32,329 bases of DNA from an uncultured Opitutia bacterium (GCA_903829855.1 CAIKRN010000061.1:1-32329); one strand, 5' to 3'; counted from the stretch's first letter, positions 14,805 to 24,198 are shown. The notes: generated by a model not told the origin, from the letters alone. Program-made: numbers and translations.

Positions 14805-16838
14805 GTGAAGAATCTGTTTTCCAGAATCCTCGGTTCTCGGCAGGGAGGCACGCTGCTCCTCGCTGCAAGTTATGTAATTCTGGGCACCTTGCTTCGCCTC
14901 GGTTTGCTCCTGGCTTCCTTCTCAGGTGTCTCTTGGGGTTGGTCCACGTTCGGTGCCCTCGCCGTGGGGTTACTCTTTGATTTATTGATGGCGTGGTTCC
15001 TGACCTTACCGATGGGGTTGTTGAGCTCAATCTGGCCGTCGAGCGGGTTCAGCGGGCGCTGGCTGAAGCTTCCGCTGCGGGCGGCCTGGATTTTCGGTGC
15101 CTTTCTTTTCTCCTTCTGGAAAATTGCGGAAATCCTTTTCTGGGAGGAGTTTGGCGTCCGCTTTAACTTCATCGCGGTCGACTATCTCGTCTACACGCAG
15201 GAAGTGGTGAAGAATATCAGGGAGTCCTATAATCTGCCGCTGATCATCGTGATGGTCCTTGCCCTCGCGGTCGGGCTTTTTCTGCTCTGGTGCCGGCTGG
15301 GTCTGGTTCGTCGCTGGGAGGAGGGCGCAGCCGACGATGGTTCGGCTCGCTGGCGTGCGCCGGCTTGGTTGCTGGGCCCGTTACTTTTGGTCCTGACTTA
15401 CGCCTTCTTCCTCGGTCAGCGTGACCTACGCCTGGCCGATCAGGCGCATGCCGGGTCGGTTGAGCGCATCGTGGCGGGGCTTCGGCACATGGGTGATCCT
15501 CAGCCCGGCTGGGTTAATAGCTACGACACCGAACTCGCTAAGAACGGCGAATACGCCTTCCTGTCCGCCTTCTGGGCCAATCAGCTTGAGTGGAAGCGCT
15601 TCTACCCTTCGCGTCCGGATGCCGTCGCCCAGCTCCGCAAGACCTTGTTGGCGCAAGGAGGTGATGCCGTTTCGGCTGATCAGAATGATATCACGCGCCG
15701 CATCACCGCGCCGGTTCCGGTCCGTCGCCTGAACGTGATTCAGATTACCGTCGAAAGCCTCAGCGCGGAGTTTCTCGGCTGCTACGGTGCCCCGGAATAT
15801 AAAGACAAACATCTCACCCCGAATCTCGATCGCATCGCGCGCGAGTCCCTTTGGTTCCGCCATTGCTATGCCAGCGGGACGCGCACCGTCCGCGGCATGG
15901 AAGGTTTGACGCTATCGATGCCGCCGATTCCGGGCCAGTCGGTCCTTCGCCGGGCGGGTTGCGAAAATCTGACGACCCTGGGTTCGGTATTGAAGGCTCA
16001 GGGCTATGACACGGCGTTCATTTATGGCGGCGATGGATTCTTCGATAACATGAATTATTTCTTCGGAGCGAATGGCTACCGTCTGGTTGACCTCCCTCGC
16101 CAAGAGGCCGCCGGTAAAAAGATGACGTTTGGCAACGCCTGGGGGGCGTGCGACGAGGATGCTTTTAATTGGTCCATTGAGGCTGCTGATAAGGCCTACG
16201 CCGCCGGCAAGCCCTTCCATCACTTCGTGATGACGACCTCCAATCATCGGCCCTACACGTGGCCGGCTGGCCGGATTGACGATAAGCTCATCGGTCGCGA
16301 TGGCGGCGTGGCGTACACGGATTTTGCCATCGGCGCTTTCCTGAAGAACGCGGGCACGAAGCCTTGGTTCAAGGACACAGTCTTCGTAATCGTGGCTGAT
16401 CACTGTGCGTCGGTGGCCGGCAAGCGGGAGCTCGAAATCCGTAAATATGAAATCCCGCTCTTCATCTGGTCGCCTGGGAATATTCCTGCTCGTCAGGTCG
16501 AGCCAATGATGAGCCAGATTGATACCGCGCCGACCGTGCTGGGGCTCCTCAGCGTCTCATACCTTTCGCGCTTCATCGGGGCAGACGTGCTCCGTCCTGG
16601 TTATCTTCCTCGGGCGTTCATCAGTAATTACCAGAAGATCGCCGTGCTGCATGAAGACGGGCTGCTGACTGTGCTCAAGCCCGTGCGGCAGACAGCCCAG
16701 TATCAGGCTGATCTCGCAACGGGGGCGTTGACCCCGCTGGCCAAGCCTGATGCCGCCGCTGCCGACGAGGCGATCCTCCACTACCAAGGGGCTGATGAGC
16801 TCTTTAACCATGGCGGCCTCGCCAACCCTCTCCGCTAA
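14805..16838 (+). CDS. LTA synthase family protein (sulfatase-fold phosphoglycerol/phosphoethanolamine-type transferase)
   Basis: A 677-residue protein with about five N-terminal membrane segments (roughly residues 15-38, 43-73, 85-108, 143-165 and 186-206) and a large periplasmic alkaline-phosphatase-fold domain from about residue 305. Metal-site blocks are ITVESLSAEF, the nucleophile threonine in GTRTVRG (T361) and VADHCAS. The TVRGMEGLTLSMPPIPG block is typical of the Gram-negative LtaS-like branch. It should transfer a phosphoalcohol group from a phospholipid to an envelope acceptor; the true acceptor is unknown because this organism should not make Gram-positive lipoteichoic acid. The start is a GTG at 14805. 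It overlaps the PAP2 gene and probably works with it. Confidence 0.88.
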   Translation: MKNLFSRILGSRQGGTLLLAASYVILGTLLRLGLLLASFSGVSWGWSTFGALAVGLLFDLLMAWFLTLPMGLLSSIWPSSGFSGRWLKLPLRAAWIFGAFLFSFWKIAEILFWEEFGVRFNFIAVDYLVYTQEVVKNIRESYNLPLIIVMVLALAVGLFLLWCRLGLVRRWEEGAADDGSARWRAPAWLLGPLLLVLTYAFFLGQRDLRLADQAHAGSVERIVAGLRHMGDPQPGWVNSYDTELAKNGEYAFLSAFWANQLEWKRFYPSRPDAVAQLRKTLLAQGGDAVSADQNDITRRITAPVPVRRLNVIQITVESLSAEFLGCYGAPEYKDKHLTPNLDRIARESLWFRHCYASGTRTVRGMEGLTLSMPPIPGQSVLRRAGCENLTTLGSVLKAQGYDTAFIYGGDGFFDNMNYFFGANGYRLVDLPRQEAAGKKMTFGNAWGACDEDAFNWSIEAADKAYAAGKPFHHFVMTTSNHRPYTWPAGRIDDKLIGRDGGVAYTDFAIGAFLKNAGTKPWFKDTVFVIVADHCASVAGKRELEIRKYEIPLFIWSPGNIPARQVEPMMSQIDTAPTVLGLLSVSYLSRFIGADVLRPGYLPRAFISNYQKIAVLHEDGLLTVLKPVRQTAQYQADLATGALTPLAKPDAAAADEAILHYQGADELFNHGGLANPLR

Positions 16839-17502
16839 GCCGCCTGCACTGCTCTGGCCCGCCTTGGCGGTCGGTACGGTCGTGCTATTCTTCGGCATCC
16901 CGGGAGCGGGCGGGGAGCGCGTGGACCTTTGGTTCCAGTCTTTGTTCTGGAATGGCCATCAATGGCTGATCCCGCACGAGAATGCCTTAGGGCGTACTTT
17001 GGCCTATGACGGACCTAAGGCGGTCATCATCGCTTGGGCTGTTTCGCTCATCGTCTTCGCGGTTATCTTTCCGCGGGTGCGTATACGTGCCTTGTATCTG
17101 CTGGCCTGCCTGGCGGTGGTCTCGGTGATTTGTACGCAACTCCGAGCTATTAGCGGGATGGCCACGCCGATTGAGCTGAAGGCCTTCGGGGGCACCTATG
17201 ATCATCTACTACTATTCCAGTCCAAGCCGGCTGGTTATCCTAGTCACGCGTTTCCGGCGGGGCATGCGAGCGGTGGATTTGCGCTGCTAGGTTTCTATTG
17301 GGTGCTCGACTCCCGCCGCCGCTGGCAAGGGTTGGCGTTGGGCTTGGGCGTGGGCTGCTGGATGGGCATTTACCAGATTGGCCGAGGCGAACATTTTCTC
17401 TCCCATACGCTGGCGACGGCCGCCCTAGCGTGGTTCCTGTGCGCCGGGCTGTATCGCTTGATGCTGGGGCCGTTAGGCCGCGAGGTCAGTTCGTCCAGTT
17501 GA
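16795..17502 (+). CDS. PAP2-family membrane phosphatase (lipid phosphatase-like)
   Basis: A membrane phosphatase of about 235 residues with five to six hydrophobic segments. The catalytic blocks are CTQLRAISGMATPIELKAFGG (a divergent form of motif 1, without the usual R-P pair), FPAGHASGGFALL (motif 2, PAGH) and YQIGRGEHFLSHTL (motif 3, with Arg and His). Relatives dephosphorylate lipid A, undecaprenyl diphosphate or phosphatidate. The start lies inside the preceding gene; ATG 16795 has AAGGGG just upstream, whereas ATG 16810 has none but is also possible. Overlap with the LTA-like gene suggests coupling and joint work on phospho-groups of envelope lipids. The 3' end overlaps the opposing pseudopilin gene by 17 bases. 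Confidence 0.83.
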   Translation: MSSLTMAASPTLSAKPPALLWPALAVGTVVLFFGIPGAGGERVDLWFQSLFWNGHQWLIPHENALGRTLAYDGPKAVIIAWAVSLIVFAVIFPRVRIRALYLLACLAVVSVICTQLRAISGMATPIELKAFGGTYDHLLLFQSKPAGYPSHAFPAGHASGGFALLGFYWVLDSRRRWQGLALGLGVGCWMGIYQIGRGEHFLSHTLATAALAWFLCAGLYRLMLGPLGREVSSSS

Positions 17503-18283
17503 CGATATTATCCGCCCGTAAAAACCCGGTGGTGGGGGCAGGATCGTCTTCAAAGTAGTTGGCGGGTATGATGCCATTTTTCATCATATTCACGCCACCC
17601 GTAAGAGTAGTCACATCCCAGTACTCATTCTGTGCTGGCATGATACCGTCGCCAAGATCGATGTAATTAGCACCACAGGAAACAACGAGGAAGTTGGGTG
17701 ATTTCCAGTCGGCATACGGTGAGATGTAGGCTCCGGTGGTCGTGTTCATGGTCGGCAATCCGGGCGTATTTAGGACGCGATAACGGTAATCATAGGCATT
17801 GCCCCACGCATCGCGGAACTCATAAGTCGCCGCCGCTCCGCCCCGCCAGTCGTTATCCGCAAAGTGGCTGTTGTCGTTGGTGCCGATGGCTCCGAAGTCT
17901 ATGAAGCTTTTCATCTTACGCCCGCCGGAGCCTGTTGGGAGGCGGGGGTCATCGTAGGCGATAAGTTCCACATCCGTGCCGTTGGCGAGGGGGAAGGATT
18001 TCAGTAGGCGTCGACCGATGAGCTGGTCGAAGAGGTCTCGGTGGTAGGTATTGTCGGTGCCGCTATTGGCTCGGCAGGGGTAATCGCCGTAGTTCTTCTT
18101 GTAGTTCTCGCAGGCCATCGCGATGGCTTGGATTTCCCCTTTGCTTTTGGATTTATTACGGGCGCTGGAGGCAGCCCGGAATAGGCCGAACGTGGCCATC
18201 GAGAGAATCATGATGATAGCGATCACCGTGAGCAACTCGATGAGGGTGAAGCCGGCTCGGCGGGATGGGTTGGATCGGCGCAT
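17486..18283 (-). CDS. Prepilin-type (GspG-like) pseudopilin
   Basis: The 265-residue protein has a textbook type IV prepilin N-terminus: a basic leader RRSNPSRRA, then G11 followed by FTLIELLTVIAIIMILS, with Glu at mature position 5. A coiled N-terminal helix continues to about residue 60 (ENYKKNYGDYPC), after which a globular domain rich in Gly, Asn and Tyr follows. The YGDYP and DPWGN-like DAWGNAYDYRY elements resemble major pseudopilin GspG, as is common in Verrucomicrobiota and Planctomycetes, where many single pseudopilins occur away from secretion operons. No prepilin peptidase or Gsp gene is present. It follows the dUTPase-like gene with 6 bases between. Confidence 0.88.
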   Translation of the reverse strand: MRRSNPSRRAGFTLIELLTVIAIIMILSMATFGLFRAASSARNKSKSKGEIQAIAMACENYKKNYGDYPCRANSGTDNTYHRDLFDQLIGRRLLKSFPLANGTDVELIAYDDPRLPTGSGGRKMKSFIDFGAIGTNDNSHFADNDWRGGAAATYEFRDAWGNAYDYRYRVLNTPGLPTMNTTTGAYISPYADWKSPNFLVVSCGANYIDLGDGIMPAQNEYWDVTTLTGGVNMMKNGIIPANYFEDDPAPTTGFLRADNIVNWTN

Positions 18284-18289
18284 GGCTTT

Positions 18290-18664
18290 TCAGATATGGC
18301 GGGAGTCGTTTTCGTCTTTCTTCACGTAGCCTGAATCCTGACGCTGGTGGTTCACGGCATTCTTTTTGAGGTAGGCCTGATAGACGTCTTCGGAGGACAT
18401 TCCGAGGACCTGGGCGATAGAGATGAGGAAGTGGAAGAGGTCGATGACTTCGACCCGGGCGTTCTGTTCGTCGAATTTTTGGTACTTGGCCCACCATTTC
18501 CAGGGGACGGAATCGGTTAGCTCGGCCATCTCCTGCTGCATGGCGCGGAGGTAGTTAAGGACCCATTTGATCTTTTCCTCCTCGGTCATGCCGGCAGTTT
18601 CCACCCCGATGCGCTTGTTCAGCGCTTCTTGCATGCGGAAGATTTCTTCGAGCTTATCAGCCAT
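18290..18664 (-). CDS. dUTP diphosphatase-like all-alpha NTP pyrophosphatase (dUTPase_2/MazG superfamily)
   Basis: A 124-residue, largely helical protein. Conserved acidic residues characteristic of the dimeric dUTPase and MazG superfamily are visible in AMQQEMAELTDSVPWKWW (helix with E-x-x-E) and NARVEVIDLFHFLISI (helix with E-x-x-D), with the WKWW tryptophans typical of the dUTPase branch. The role would be hydrolysis of dUTP (or another NTP) to the monophosphate, keeping uracil out of DNA. ATG 18664 (MADKLEEIF) is chosen because homology begins there; the upstream open frame to 18952 is the antisense of the U32 gene. Divergent from the U32 gene; leads into the pseudopilin gene. Confidence 0.78.
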   Translation of the reverse strand: MADKLEEIFRMQEALNKRIGVETAGMTEEEKIKWVLNYLRAMQQEMAELTDSVPWKWWAKYQKFDEQNARVEVIDLFHFLISIAQVLGMSSEDVYQAYLKKNAVNHQRQDSGYVKKDENDSRHI

Positions 18665-18776
18665 AGGTTTCCAGTGTGGGTCGGCCCACCCCTCGGGGCA
18701 ATCCTGGAAGCGCCGTCCGGGCTGGCCGGACTGATTGTTCTTTGCAGGGAAGGGGCGTCTGTGCCTTGCTATCCCC

Positions 18777-21308
18777 GTGTCCGCCGCCGTCCGCCATCTG
18801 TCTCTCCGGAAACCCGAGGTGCTCGCCCCCGCCGGGGAGTGGGATTGCGCCCGGGCGGCCGTCGAGAATGGGGCCGACGCAATCTTCTTCGGGGTGGGCC
18901 GTTTCAATGCCCGGGTGCGCGCGACGAATTTCGAGGAAGCTGATTTGCCCAAGCTGATGTCCTACCTGCACGCTCGTGGCGTGAAGGGTTATGTGACATT
19001 TAATACACTCATTTTCCCGGACGAACTCGCTGAGGCTGCACGTACACTCCGCTCCATCGTGGCGGCCGGCGTTGACGCCGCGATTGTCCAGGACCCGGGC
19101 ATCTGCCGCCTCATCCGGCGGATTTCCCCGGACTTCCCGATCCACGCCTCGACGCAGATGACGGTGACGAGTGCCGCGGGCGTTGATTACGCGCGTGATC
19201 TGGGCGCCTCCCTCGCGGTGTTGGGGCGGGAAGTTTCCTTGCCCGAGATGCAGAAGCTACAGGCTGAACAGGCCACGAAGGGCGCGCCCCTCGACTTGGA
19301 AGTTTTTGTACACGGCGCCCTTTGCGTTGCTTATTCGGGGCAGTGTCTGACGAGTGAGTCGTTGGGCGGCCGTTCAGCGAATCGCGGCGAATGCGCGCAG
19401 GCTTGTCGTCTACCGTATGAACTCGTGGTGGATGGCGTTGTTCAGAATCTCGGCGACCGAGCCTACCTGCTTTCGCCTCAGGATCTCGCCGGGATTGAGG
19501 TCGTACCCGATTTGATTCGCGTAGGTATCCGCTCGCTCAAAATCGAAGGTCGGTTGAAGTCGCCTGAATATGTGGCCGCCATCACCAAGGCCTATCGCCG
19601 GGCCGTAGATGTTGCCTGGGAGGCTTTGACGAAAGGGGCCGATGCCGATGTCGCCGCCCACAAGGTCCGCCAGGAAGAGGATTATGCGATGCAGATGACT
19701 TTCTCCCGCGGCCTCTATCCGGGCTGGTTGCGCGGGATTGATAACCAGCAGCTGGTGCATGCCCGCTTCGGTAAGAAGCGGGGTGCTTTTTTAGGTAAGG
19801 TCATCGATGTCGGCACAAACGGGGTGACCATGCGCCTCGAAGGGCCACTGAAGCCAGGCGATGGCGTCGTCTTCGACCAAGGTAAGCCCGCCGAGCGAGA
19901 GCAGGGCGGCTTTGTCCACGGCCTCGAGCCCGCGCGGGCCGGGCTGACTTTTGTGCGCTTCGGCCGCGAGGATGTCGATTGGTCACTGGTCGCGCCCGGT
20001 GCAATTCTTTGGAAGACGAAAGACCAAGAGCTAGATAAGCGGCTACATGACTCCTGGGATCGGGAGAAGCCCAACTATCGTCGGGCGGTTAATGTCCGCG
20101 TCATCGGTCGTCAGGGTCAGCCGCTTCGGGTTGAATTCAATGACGGCGAAGGCCATGTCGTGGCCGCGGATTCCGCGATGCCCTGCTCTGTGGCCGAAAA
20201 GCGTCCGCTGGAAGTACCATTACTCCGCGACCAGCTCGGCCGTCTCGGTGACACTGGTTATGAAATTGGCGACCTTACGGCCGATTTCGACGGCCCGTTG
20301 ATTGTGCCGATGAGCGAACTCAATCGCCTCCGCCGCGACCTTTCCGATCGACTCACCGAACTGCGCAGTATGCCTCCGGGTTGGACCTTGCTGCCTTATG
20401 ATGAAGCATCGACCAAGGTCGTGACCACAGCAGTTTCTGGTCGTGATCGTGCCCCGGAGATTATCACGGTGATCCGTGAGCCCGAACAGCTCGAGCCAGC
20501 GCTTGCCTGGGGCGCTCGGGTGATTTACGCCGAATTCGAAGACCCAAAGAAATTCCGCGCTGCCGTGGCCCGCGTCCGCGAATTCGAACAGCAGTCGGGC
20601 CGCAAACTCGAGTTCTGGGCGATGGGCCCACGTATTCATAAGCAGGGTGAAGAGCGCATCAGCGAAATCGTCCTTTCCTGTCAGGCTGATGGTTATCTGG
20701 TGCGTAATCATGAGGACTTCCGGGCTTTCGCTGGCCAGCGTTTACGTGGGGATTTCTCCCTCAATGTCGCCAATGGTCTCACGGCCGAGTGGCTCATGGA
20801 GCACCACCATCTCGAAGGGCTCACGGCCTCCTATGACCTTAACTCCGATCAGGTTGCGGCACTCTTTGGCTCCGCGCCCCCCGAGTGGTTCGAGGTGACC
20901 ATTCACCAGCACATGCCGATGTTCCATATGGAGCACTGCGTGTTCTGCGCCTTCCTCTCGAAGGGTAAGGATTACCGGGATTGCGGTCGGCCCTGCGAGA
21001 AGCATCGCGTCAAGCTCCGCGACCGCGTCGGCGCCGAGCATATACTCAAGGCGGACGCCGGTTGCCGTAATACGCTCTTCAATTCGCGTGCGCAGACCGG
21101 GGCGGAATACGTCACTCAACTTCTCGCCCTTGGAGTTCGTCGTTTCCGGGTAGAATTCGTTGATGAGGATGCGAATACCGTGACGCGCACCCTCGAAAAA
21201 TATCAGGCGCTGCTGAAGGGCGACCTCGATGCGACGGTGCTTTGGAACGACCTCAAGGTCCTCAATCAGCTCGGCGTCACGCGCGGGACGATGAGGGTGA
21301 GGCTCTAA
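18777..21308 (+). CDS. Peptidase U32-family protein with long C-terminal region (RNA hydroxylation-type)
   Basis: About 843 residues. The N-terminal U32 domain is clear: KPEVLAPAGEWDCARAAVENGADAIFFG, FVHGALCVAYSGQC, and CAQACRLPYEL, giving a four-Cys cluster. E. coli relatives TrhP and RlhA carry out prephenate-dependent hydroxylation of tRNA and 23S rRNA, so an RNA-modification role is likelier than proteolysis. A DUF3656-like middle and a second Cys-rich block follow (MFHMEHCVFCAFL, DCGRPCEKHRVKLRD, ADAGCRNTLFN), as in the long bacterial and plant members. The start is uncertain: GTG 18777 is used, while a TTG at 18735 is also in frame. It ends directly against recD2, with no base between the stop codons. 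Confidence 0.86.
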   Translation: MSAAVRHLSLRKPEVLAPAGEWDCARAAVENGADAIFFGVGRFNARVRATNFEEADLPKLMSYLHARGVKGYVTFNTLIFPDELAEAARTLRSIVAAGVDAAIVQDPGICRLIRRISPDFPIHASTQMTVTSAAGVDYARDLGASLAVLGREVSLPEMQKLQAEQATKGAPLDLEVFVHGALCVAYSGQCLTSESLGGRSANRGECAQACRLPYELVVDGVVQNLGDRAYLLSPQDLAGIEVVPDLIRVGIRSLKIEGRLKSPEYVAAITKAYRRAVDVAWEALTKGADADVAAHKVRQEEDYAMQMTFSRGLYPGWLRGIDNQQLVHARFGKKRGAFLGKVIDVGTNGVTMRLEGPLKPGDGVVFDQGKPAEREQGGFVHGLEPARAGLTFVRFGREDVDWSLVAPGAILWKTKDQELDKRLHDSWDREKPNYRRAVNVRVIGRQGQPLRVEFNDGEGHVVAADSAMPCSVAEKRPLEVPLLRDQLGRLGDTGYEIGDLTADFDGPLIVPMSELNRLRRDLSDRLTELRSMPPGWTLLPYDEASTKVVTTAVSGRDRAPEIITVIREPEQLEPALAWGARVIYAEFEDPKKFRAAVARVREFEQQSGRKLEFWAMGPRIHKQGEERISEIVLSCQADGYLVRNHEDFRAFAGQRLRGDFSLNVANGLTAEWLMEHHHLEGLTASYDLNSDQVAALFGSAPPEWFEVTIHQHMPMFHMEHCVFCAFLSKGKDYRDCGRPCEKHRVKLRDRVGAEHILKADAGCRNTLFNSRAQTGAEYVTQLLALGVRRFRVEFVDEDANTVTRTLEKYQALLKGDLDATVLWNDLKVLNQLGVTRGTMRVRL

Positions 21309-23495
21309 TCAGTCGTTGGTCCGCAATCGAGGAAGCAGGCCAGTGATACGACGTGAGTCCGAAGCGTTGCGCACGGCCATTGCGTAGGCAGTCGGATCGC
21401 CGACGAGGATGACTTGTTTGCGGCCACGCGTTACGGCGGTGTAGACGAGGTTGCGCGCGAGCATGATGCTGTGCTGGCGGAGGAGGGGGACAACGACCGC
21501 GGGAAATTCTGAGCCCTGGGATTTATGGATGCTGACGGCGTAGGCTAGGTGCAAATCGCCTTGTTCGCCGCGTTCCAACTCGATTCGGGTGCCGTCGAAA
21601 TCAATGAGCAGGGTGCCTTCTTCATTCTGGCCGAGCACCACGCCGAAGTCGCCGTTGAACACGAGTTTATCGTAGTTGTTGCGCGTCTGGATAACTTTGT
21701 CGCCAGTCTGAATACGTCCGGGCCGCGCGTCGGGCCCGCGGAGGCGAACTTGGAGCGCTTGATTAAAGGCTTGGATGCCGCCGGTCCCTTTATGCATCGG
21801 GGCGAGGACTTGGATATCGCGCAACGGATCGAAGCGCAGCGCCTTCGGCAGGATGTCACAGCAGAGTTTGGTGACCATTGCCACGCAAGCTTCCGGGTCG
21901 TCGACGCGCACGAAGTGGATGTCCTGGGTGAAATCAAGTTTAGTGGGATCCTCAACTGGGGTCGGCGGACTGGTGTCGGCGTGGAGAATGCCGTGGGCGA
22001 CGGTGACGATGCCACTGCGGGCGCCTTGGCGAAACACGGTATCGAGGCGCGTCACGGCGGCCGCACCTGACTCGATGAGATCGCCGAGAACGTTACCAGC
22101 GCCGACGGATGGGAGCTGATTGACGTCGCCGACGAGGAGCAGGTGGGCAGTGCCGGGGATGGCGCGCAACAGGGCTGCCGCCAACTTGGTGTCGAGCATG
22201 CTCGATTCATCGATGATGACGAAATCCACCGTGAGGGGGCTCTCGGCATTAGCTGTGAAACCGCCGGCGGCAGGATCGAACTTCAATAGTCGGTGAATAG
22301 TCGACGCCGGCACACGCGTGGCCTCCGTCATGCGCTTCGCCGCGCGACCCGTCGGGGCACCCAGTGCCATGCGGGTGCGTTTGGCGGAAAGGATATCGCA
22401 GAGCGCCTTGAGGATGGTCGTTTTACCTGTGCCCGGGCCACCGGTTAGGACGGAGACCTTATTCTGCAACGCCATGAGCACGCCAGCGGATTGGGCTTCG
22501 GAGAAAGCGAAGCCCGCGCGCGATTGCGCCCATTGCACGGCTTTATCTGCGACGATGGTGGGTAGCCCCGAGGGCGTGGCGATGAGCCGACGGATCGAGG
22601 CCGCGATAGATTTCTCGGCATTCTCCTGCGGGCGGAGCTGCAAGAGCCTCACACCGCGGGTGTCGAGCACCCCGATGGCGTTCTCATCCTGCAGGCGGCG
22701 CAGGCGGTCTTGGACAATCGCCCGATCGACCTCGAGGAGTTCGGTGGCTTTCTCCAGGACGCCTTCGTCTGGGAAGGCGCTGTGGCCTTCGCCTTCGAGT
22801 TCTTCTAAGGTGTGCAGGATGCCGGCGTCGACGCGTTGCGGTCCCGCCGTGGGCAAGCCGAGGTTGCGGGCAATCTTGTCCGCGGTCTTGAAGCCGACGC
22901 CTTCCACTTCGCGGCAAACGCGGTAGGGTTCGGTGGTGAGCACCTTCTTGGCATCTTGGCCGTAGGCCTTGACGATGCGGACGCAGAGCGCGTTGGTGAC
23001 GCCGTAGGTCTGGAGAAACACCATCACCTCGCGGAGGGCTTTCTGGTCTTCCCACGCGGCCTTGATGGATTTCGCCCGCCCCGGGCCAATCCCATCGACT
23101 TCGCGAAGGCGACCCGATTGGTTGGAGATAATGTCGAAGGTGCGGACGCCGAACTTGGCGACGATTTTATCGGCATAGGTTTTGCCGATGCCCTTGATGA
23201 GACCGCTGCCCAAGTATTTACGGATGCCGTGTACCGAAGAGGGCAGGCGCGAGCTAAAGGTGCGGACGCGTAATTGTGGGCCGTGGGAGTGGTGTTGTTC
23301 CCAGTGGCCGCTGACATCGACGGTCTCGCCGCACTGCAGTCCGGTCATATTGCCGAGGATGATGACCTTATCACCCGCTTCCGGGGCGAGCTCCGCGATG
23401 GTGAAATGGGTTTCCTCATCGAGCCACAGGATGCGCTCGACCACGCCCGAAAGAGTGATTTCGGGTCCGCGCGGTTGTTCCCGGGGCGGCGACAT
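21309..23495 (-). CDS. recD2: RecD2-type SF1B DNA helicase
   Basis: 5'-3' DNA helicase working without RecBC in DNA repair and replication-fork maintenance. About 728 residues. An N-terminal OB-like region (GVVERILWLDEETHFTIAEL) is followed by helix-hairpin-helix repeats (GIGKTYADKIV, VDGIGPGRAKSI, VEGVGFKTADKIA), Walker A GGPGTGKTT, Walker B DESSML, GDVNQLPSVGAGNVL and the SH3-bearing C-terminal motor domain with AYAVSIHKSQGSEFPAV and LVYTAVTRGRKQ. This order is typical of RecD2 and absent from RecD of RecBCD. ATG 23495 (MSPPREQP) is preferred; an in-frame TTG at 23507 is possible. It follows gph, probably in the same operon. Confidence 0.93.
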   Translation of the reverse strand: MSPPREQPRGPEITLSGVVERILWLDEETHFTIAELAPEAGDKVIILGNMTGLQCGETVDVSGHWEQHHSHGPQLRVRTFSSRLPSSVHGIRKYLGSGLIKGIGKTYADKIVAKFGVRTFDIISNQSGRLREVDGIGPGRAKSIKAAWEDQKALREVMVFLQTYGVTNALCVRIVKAYGQDAKKVLTTEPYRVCREVEGVGFKTADKIARNLGLPTAGPQRVDAGILHTLEELEGEGHSAFPDEGVLEKATELLEVDRAIVQDRLRRLQDENAIGVLDTRGVRLLQLRPQENAEKSIAASIRRLIATPSGLPTIVADKAVQWAQSRAGFAFSEAQSAGVLMALQNKVSVLTGGPGTGKTTILKALCDILSAKRTRMALGAPTGRAAKRMTEATRVPASTIHRLLKFDPAAGGFTANAESPLTVDFVIIDESSMLDTKLAAALLRAIPGTAHLLLVGDVNQLPSVGAGNVLGDLIESGAAAVTRLDTVFRQGARSGIVTVAHGILHADTSPPTPVEDPTKLDFTQDIHFVRVDDPEACVAMVTKLCCDILPKALRFDPLRDIQVLAPMHKGTGGIQAFNQALQVRLRGPDARPGRIQTGDKVIQTRNNYDKLVFNGDFGVVLGQNEEGTLLIDFDGTRIELERGEQGDLHLAYAVSIHKSQGSEFPAVVVPLLRQHSIMLARNLVYTAVTRGRKQVILVGDPTAYAMAVRNASDSRRITGLLPRLRTND

Positions 23496-23538
23496 GCGGT
23501 GAGCCAATCACCCCGCCTCGGCCGGGGCGAAAACAAAA

Positions 23539-24198
23539 TCAGCCCAGCCGGAAGGCGTCACGGGCCAATTCGGCAAGGCCCGCGTGGACGGTGTCGGGCG
23601 CAAACGGTGCCAGCTCCTCGGCGGTATGGCTGCCGGTGGTCACGCAATGGATGGCGGAGAGTTTGCCGTTGCGGGCAGTGGCGATGTCGAACGGCGAATC
23701 GCCGACCATGACCGTGCGCGCCGGGTCGGCCTTCATCGAGGATAGGACGAATTGGGTGAACTCCAGCTGGGGCTTGCGCCAGGGGTGGACGTTCGTGCCA
23801 TAGATGCCATCGAGCAGCCCATCGAGTTCGAGGTGCTCCAGGAGCTTCTTTGAGTTAGCGTCATCCTTGTTCGTGTAGACGGCGATCTTGACGCCTTGGG
23901 CGCGCAGGTTGACGAGGATCTCCTTGCACCCAGGGTAGACGCGGAGGCCATGGTACATCACGGAAGGGAAGTGCTCGCGAAAGAGTCGGGTAGCGGTGGG
24001 GGCATTGGCTTCCCCGGCGAGTTTGACCACCGTGACGTTGACTGAGCCGCCGACCGCCCGGCGAATCTGCTCTAAGGTGACGCTGGGCAGCCCCATCATG
24101 CTCATCACATCATCATAGCAGCGGTGGATAGCCTCGAAATTATCGACCAGCGTGCCATCTAGGTCGAACAATACGGTTTCGGGGAGAGAATGGGCCAT
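23539..24198 (-). CDS. HAD-family hydrolase, phosphoglycolate phosphatase-like
   Basis: A 219-residue HAD phosphatase with FDLDGT (nucleophile D12 and D14), a helical cap domain (about 17-85), motif II Thr in YTNKDD, motif III Lys in RKPQLEF and motif IV VGDSPFD. This set fits Gph, which removes 2-phosphoglycolate formed from 3'-phosphoglycolate ends during DNA repair. The neighbouring recD2, 43 bases downstream, fits that repair role. Other small phosphomonoesters are possible, since HAD substrate ranges are broad. ATG 24198 gives MAHSLPETVLFDLDGT, a normal distance to the nucleophile. Confidence 0.87.
   Translation of the reverse strand: MAHSLPETVLFDLDGTLVDNFEAIHRCYDDVMSMMGLPSVTLEQIRRAVGGSVNVTVVKLAGEANAPTATRLFREHFPSVMYHGLRVYPGCKEILVNLRAQGVKIAVYTNKDDANSKKLLEHLELDGLLDGIYGTNVHPWRKPQLEFTQFVLSSMKADPARTVMVGDSPFDIATARNGKLSAIHCVTTGSHTAEELAPFAPDTVHAGLAELARDAFRLG

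Noticed and set aside
23511..23530. CCCCG/CGGGG hairpin between gph and recD2 as a terminator
   Set aside because: There is no T run after the stem on either strand; the genes are more likely co-transcribed.
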